A DNA stretch of 14,277 bases from Candidatus Babeliales bacterium (GTDB lineage: Bacteria; Babelota; Babeliae; Babelales; CAIQNR01), in assembly GCA_021735725.1 (NCBI GenBank), contig JAIPGS010000013.1, positions 1-14,277 of the forward strand, given 5' to 3'. Below are positions 12,092 to 14,277 of this stretch, one piece after another. Under the pieces are notes generated by a model, which was not told the origin of the DNA, searched no databases, and saw only the letters and a program-made list of their open reading frames with translations. Positions within the stretch are counted from its first letter, which is position 1; every line of letters begins with the position of its first letter. The position numbers and the translations under genes are program-made.

Positions 12092-13579
12092 ATGAAATTA
12101 CGTTTTCTGTTAAGTATGGTGATGTGCGGAGCAATTTTTTCAAAAGTAACATTTAAAGAAACGGGGTATAGTTATGATGATGTCTTACTTGTTCCTCAAT
12201 ACTCAGCAGTTGCATCACGATCCGATGTTTCTTTACGCGTGAAATTAACTAAATCAATAGAAATAGAAACTCCTTTTGTAAGTTCAAATATGGATTCGGT
12301 TACAGAAAGTGATATGGCAATTTCTTTGGCTCAAGCAGGAGGGATAGGAATAGTTCACAGATTTAATAGCATTCAAGATCAGGTTTTAATAATAAAAAAA
12401 GTTAAAAGATATAAAAATTCAATTGTACAACAACCAATTTGTATAGATTTTGATGCTTCTTTGCGCGAAGCAAAAAAACTTATGCAGAAAAATGGAATTA
12501 CAAGTTTACTGATTGTTGATGTAGAAAAAAAATTAACAGGAATTGTAACTCAAAGAGATATTCCTTCTTGCGAAGATGAAAATAAAAAAATTTCCTTTTT
12601 TATGACTCCTTTTAATAATCTTATAACCGGTAATCAAGATACTACATTGGATGAAGCAAAAAAAATATTATCAGAGCATAAAATAGAAAAACTTCCTCTT
12701 ATTAATTCAGAACAAGAAGTGATAGGTCTTATTACAAAAAAAGATATTTTAAATCATAAAACATATCCTAAAGCATCGGTAGACAGTAGAGGAAGATTTT
12801 TAGTTGGAGCTGCAATAGGAACAAAATCTGATGCTCTTGAAAGAGCGCGCTTTTTACTTGAAGCGGACGTTGATGTTTTGGTGATAGATATTGCTCACGG
12901 CCATTCTGAACAAACAATTGCTACTTTAAAAGCATTAAAAGCAGAATTTCCTGAAGCGCAAGTTATTGCGGGTAACGTTGCAACAGCAGAAGGAACACGC
13001 GATTTAATAGAAGCAGGCGCAGATGCCGTTAAAGTAGGAATTGGGCCGGGGTCTATTTGTACAACAAGAATTATTACAGGTTGTGGGTATCCGCAAATTT
13101 CAGCAATTATGGAATGTGCGCAAGAAGCAGATAAATATGGGATTCCTGTTATTGCTGATGGTGGAATTAAAGTATCAGGAGATATTGTAAAAGCATTTGG
13201 CGCTGGCGCTTCAACAGTAATGTTGGGAAGTCTTTTAGCTGGAACAGATGAAAGCCCAGGAATGCCTTTTTTAAAAAATGGAAAAAAATATAAAGTGATT
13301 AGAGGAATGGCTTCTTTTGGTGCAAATTTATCAAGAAATGAAAAAACAACAGATAAAAATAATGTTGAAAAATACGTTCCAGAAGGAGTTGAAGCTCTTG
13401 TTTCTTATAAAGGAGATGTTGCAACAATTATTGAACAACTTGTCGGGGGTATAAAATCTGGAATGAGTTATTGCGGCGTCAAAAAACTTAAACATTTTAG
13501 AGGGAATGGTATTTTTGTTCCCATGACAAGTTCTGGGTTAAGAGAAAGTAGAGTCCACGACGTAAGTGAACTCTCTTAA
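12092..13579 (+). CDS. guaB: IMP dehydrogenase family protein with CBS pair and hydrophobic leader
   Basis: IMP dehydrogenase oxidises IMP to XMP, the committed step of GTP synthesis. This 495-residue protein has the barrel start SYDDVLLVPQYSAV at 27-40, two CBS domains at about 112-165 and 170-225, the nucleotide site GNVATAEGT at 294-302, the active-site loop GPGSICTTR at 318-326 with Cys323, ADGGIK at 355-360 and VPEGVEA at 429-435. Two things are odd. The flap between GMAS (405) and VPEG has the normal length, but Thr419-Thr420 stand where the Arg-Tyr pair that activates water usually lies. Also, the first 17 residues form a basic, then hydrophobic leader absent from typical enzymes. The purine-rich ribosome site abuts the ATG with no spacing, so the true start is uncertain; Met9 or Met11 are alternatives. 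A CBS-bearing GMP reductase is possible. Confidence 0.85.
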   Translation: MKLRFLLSMVMCGAIFSKVTFKETGYSYDDVLLVPQYSAVASRSDVSLRVKLTKSIEIETPFVSSNMDSVTESDMAISLAQAGGIGIVHRFNSIQDQVLIIKKVKRYKNSIVQQPICIDFDASLREAKKLMQKNGITSLLIVDVEKKLTGIVTQRDIPSCEDENKKISFFMTPFNNLITGNQDTTLDEAKKILSEHKIEKLPLINSEQEVIGLITKKDILNHKTYPKASVDSRGRFLVGAAIGTKSDALERARFLLEADVDVLVIDIAHGHSEQTIATLKALKAEFPEAQVIAGNVATAEGTRDLIEAGADAVKVGIGPGSICTTRIITGCGYPQISAIMECAQEADKYGIPVIADGGIKVSGDIVKAFGAGASTVMLGSLLAGTDESPGMPFLKNGKKYKVIRGMASFGANLSRNEKTTDKNNVEKYVPEGVEALVSYKGDVATIIEQLVGGIKSGMSYCGVKKLKHFRGNGIFVPMTSSGLRESRVHDVSELS

Positions 13580-13582
13580 TTT

Positions 13583-14277
13583 TTATTTTGCTGCAATTTT
13601 GAACTGAGAAATTTCTAAAGCTTTATCGCTTTCAAGTATAATTTTACATTTATATTCTTTTTCAAAATCAAAAAGAGAATTGTATTCAGTGTTTGAAATA
13701 TAATCAAAAACAGCAGGATTTAATTTAAGTGTTATAATTTCTTTTGTGTTTCCTGATTCAAGTTGTTTTTTTATATTGCGTAAAACATTATAACTTTCTG
13801 CTTGAACAGATGCGGTCATTCCTGATCCTTTACATGTTTCACATGCATCGGTTAATTGACGATAAAGCATTTTGCCTGAACGTTTTCTTGTCATTTGAAC
13901 AAGGCCAAATTCAGAAATTTGAAGAACAACAGACTGAAATTTATCTTGTTCTTTTAAAGTTTTTTCAAACTTTTGGATAAGAGTTCTTCTGTTTGCAGCG
14001 CTTGCCATATCAATAAAATCAATAACAATTAATCCACCAATATTTCTAATTTTTAACTGACGAACAACTTCTTCTGCTGCTTCTAAATTAGTTTTTAAAA
14101 TAGTGTCTTCAAGATTAGATTTTCCAACAAAGCGGCCAGTGTTAACATCAACAACAGTCATTGCTTCTGTTGTTTCAACAACAATTGATCCACCAGATTT
14201 TAATTCGGCTTGAGGTTTTAGAGCTTCTTGAATTTGTTCATCAACATGATAACGTTCAAATAGAGGAGTTTTTCCTG
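13583..14277 (-). CDS. rng: Ribonuclease E/G, 5' part outside the window
   Basis: The frame stays open to the right edge, so the N-terminal part (S1 domain and more) lies beyond 14277; 230 C-terminal residues are visible. RNase E/G cuts single-stranded RNA in rRNA maturation and mRNA decay. Visible landmarks are PLFERYHVDEQI and LKSGGSIVVETTEA at the start, the metal-binding aspartates in VVDVNTGRFVG and IVIDFIDM, and the zinc-link cysteines in DACETCKGSG. The protein ends about 80 residues after the zinc link, so it lacks the long scaffold tail of E. coli RNase E and is closer to RNase G. The methionine at 14161 is internal, not the start. Its stop lies 3 bp from the stop of the convergent guaB homologue, leaving no room for a terminator between them. 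Confidence 0.93.
   Translation of the reverse strand, partial: GKTPLFERYHVDEQIQEALKPQAELKSGGSIVVETTEAMTVVDVNTGRFVGKSNLEDTILKTNLEAAEEVVRQLKIRNIGGLIVIDFIDMASAANRRTLIQKFEKTLKEQDKFQSVVLQISEFGLVQMTRKRSGKMLYRQLTDACETCKGSGMTASVQAESYNVLRNIKKQLESGNTKEIITLKLNPAVFDYISNTEYNSLFDFEKEYKCKIILESDKALEISQFKIAAK

Overview
The window is strongly AT-rich bacterial DNA with short intergenic gaps. It holds housekeeping genes (family 4 uracil-DNA glycosylase, GatB, an IMP dehydrogenase family enzyme, RNase E/G) next to probably secreted proteins: two clostripain-like proteases, a eukaryote-like RING finger protein and an unrecognised protein. This mix fits a reduced, host-associated lineage. My best guess is the Dependentiae (TM6/Babela group), inferred from gene style, base composition and a secreted RING protein; no marker gene here proves it. 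TGA is used as a normal stop.

Bases 1-438 hold no gene and look like the chromosomal replication origin. A 51-bp stretch made only of A and T (87-137) is followed by a short GC-rich cluster, a perfect DnaA box (151-159), four perfect boxes in tandem (218-259) and four more in the opposite orientation (361-402). The two arrays form a perfect 50-bp inverted repeat around a 93-base spacer. The left gene neighbour of the origin is outside the window.

From 439 to 4980 four genes run leftward, towards the origin: comEC (short), two tandem C11 proteases and the uracil-DNA glycosylase. From 5213 to 8754 an M16 zinc protease and a MutY-like glycosylase form a rightward operon, divergent from comEC. 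A secreted RING protein (8751-9230) points back and shares its stop-codon bases with mutY. A secreted or membrane protein of unknown function (9438-10301) and gatB (10379-11836) converge on one bidirectional terminator. An IMP dehydrogenase homologue (12092-13579) converges with a 5'-truncated RNase E/G gene that runs off the right edge.

The points most worth a second look are the mirrored DnaA-box arrays with a recognisable unwinding element, the exported RING protein with an intact E2-activating linchpin arginine, the IMP dehydrogenase homologue lacking the Arg-Tyr catalytic pair and carrying a hydrophobic leader, and the MutY-like enzyme lacking its iron-sulfur cysteines. The genes do not form one pathway. 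They group as DNA maintenance around the origin (udg, mutY, comEC), exported host-facing or envelope proteins (C11 pair, RING, unknown), and translation, nucleotide and RNA housekeeping (gatB, guaB, rng).
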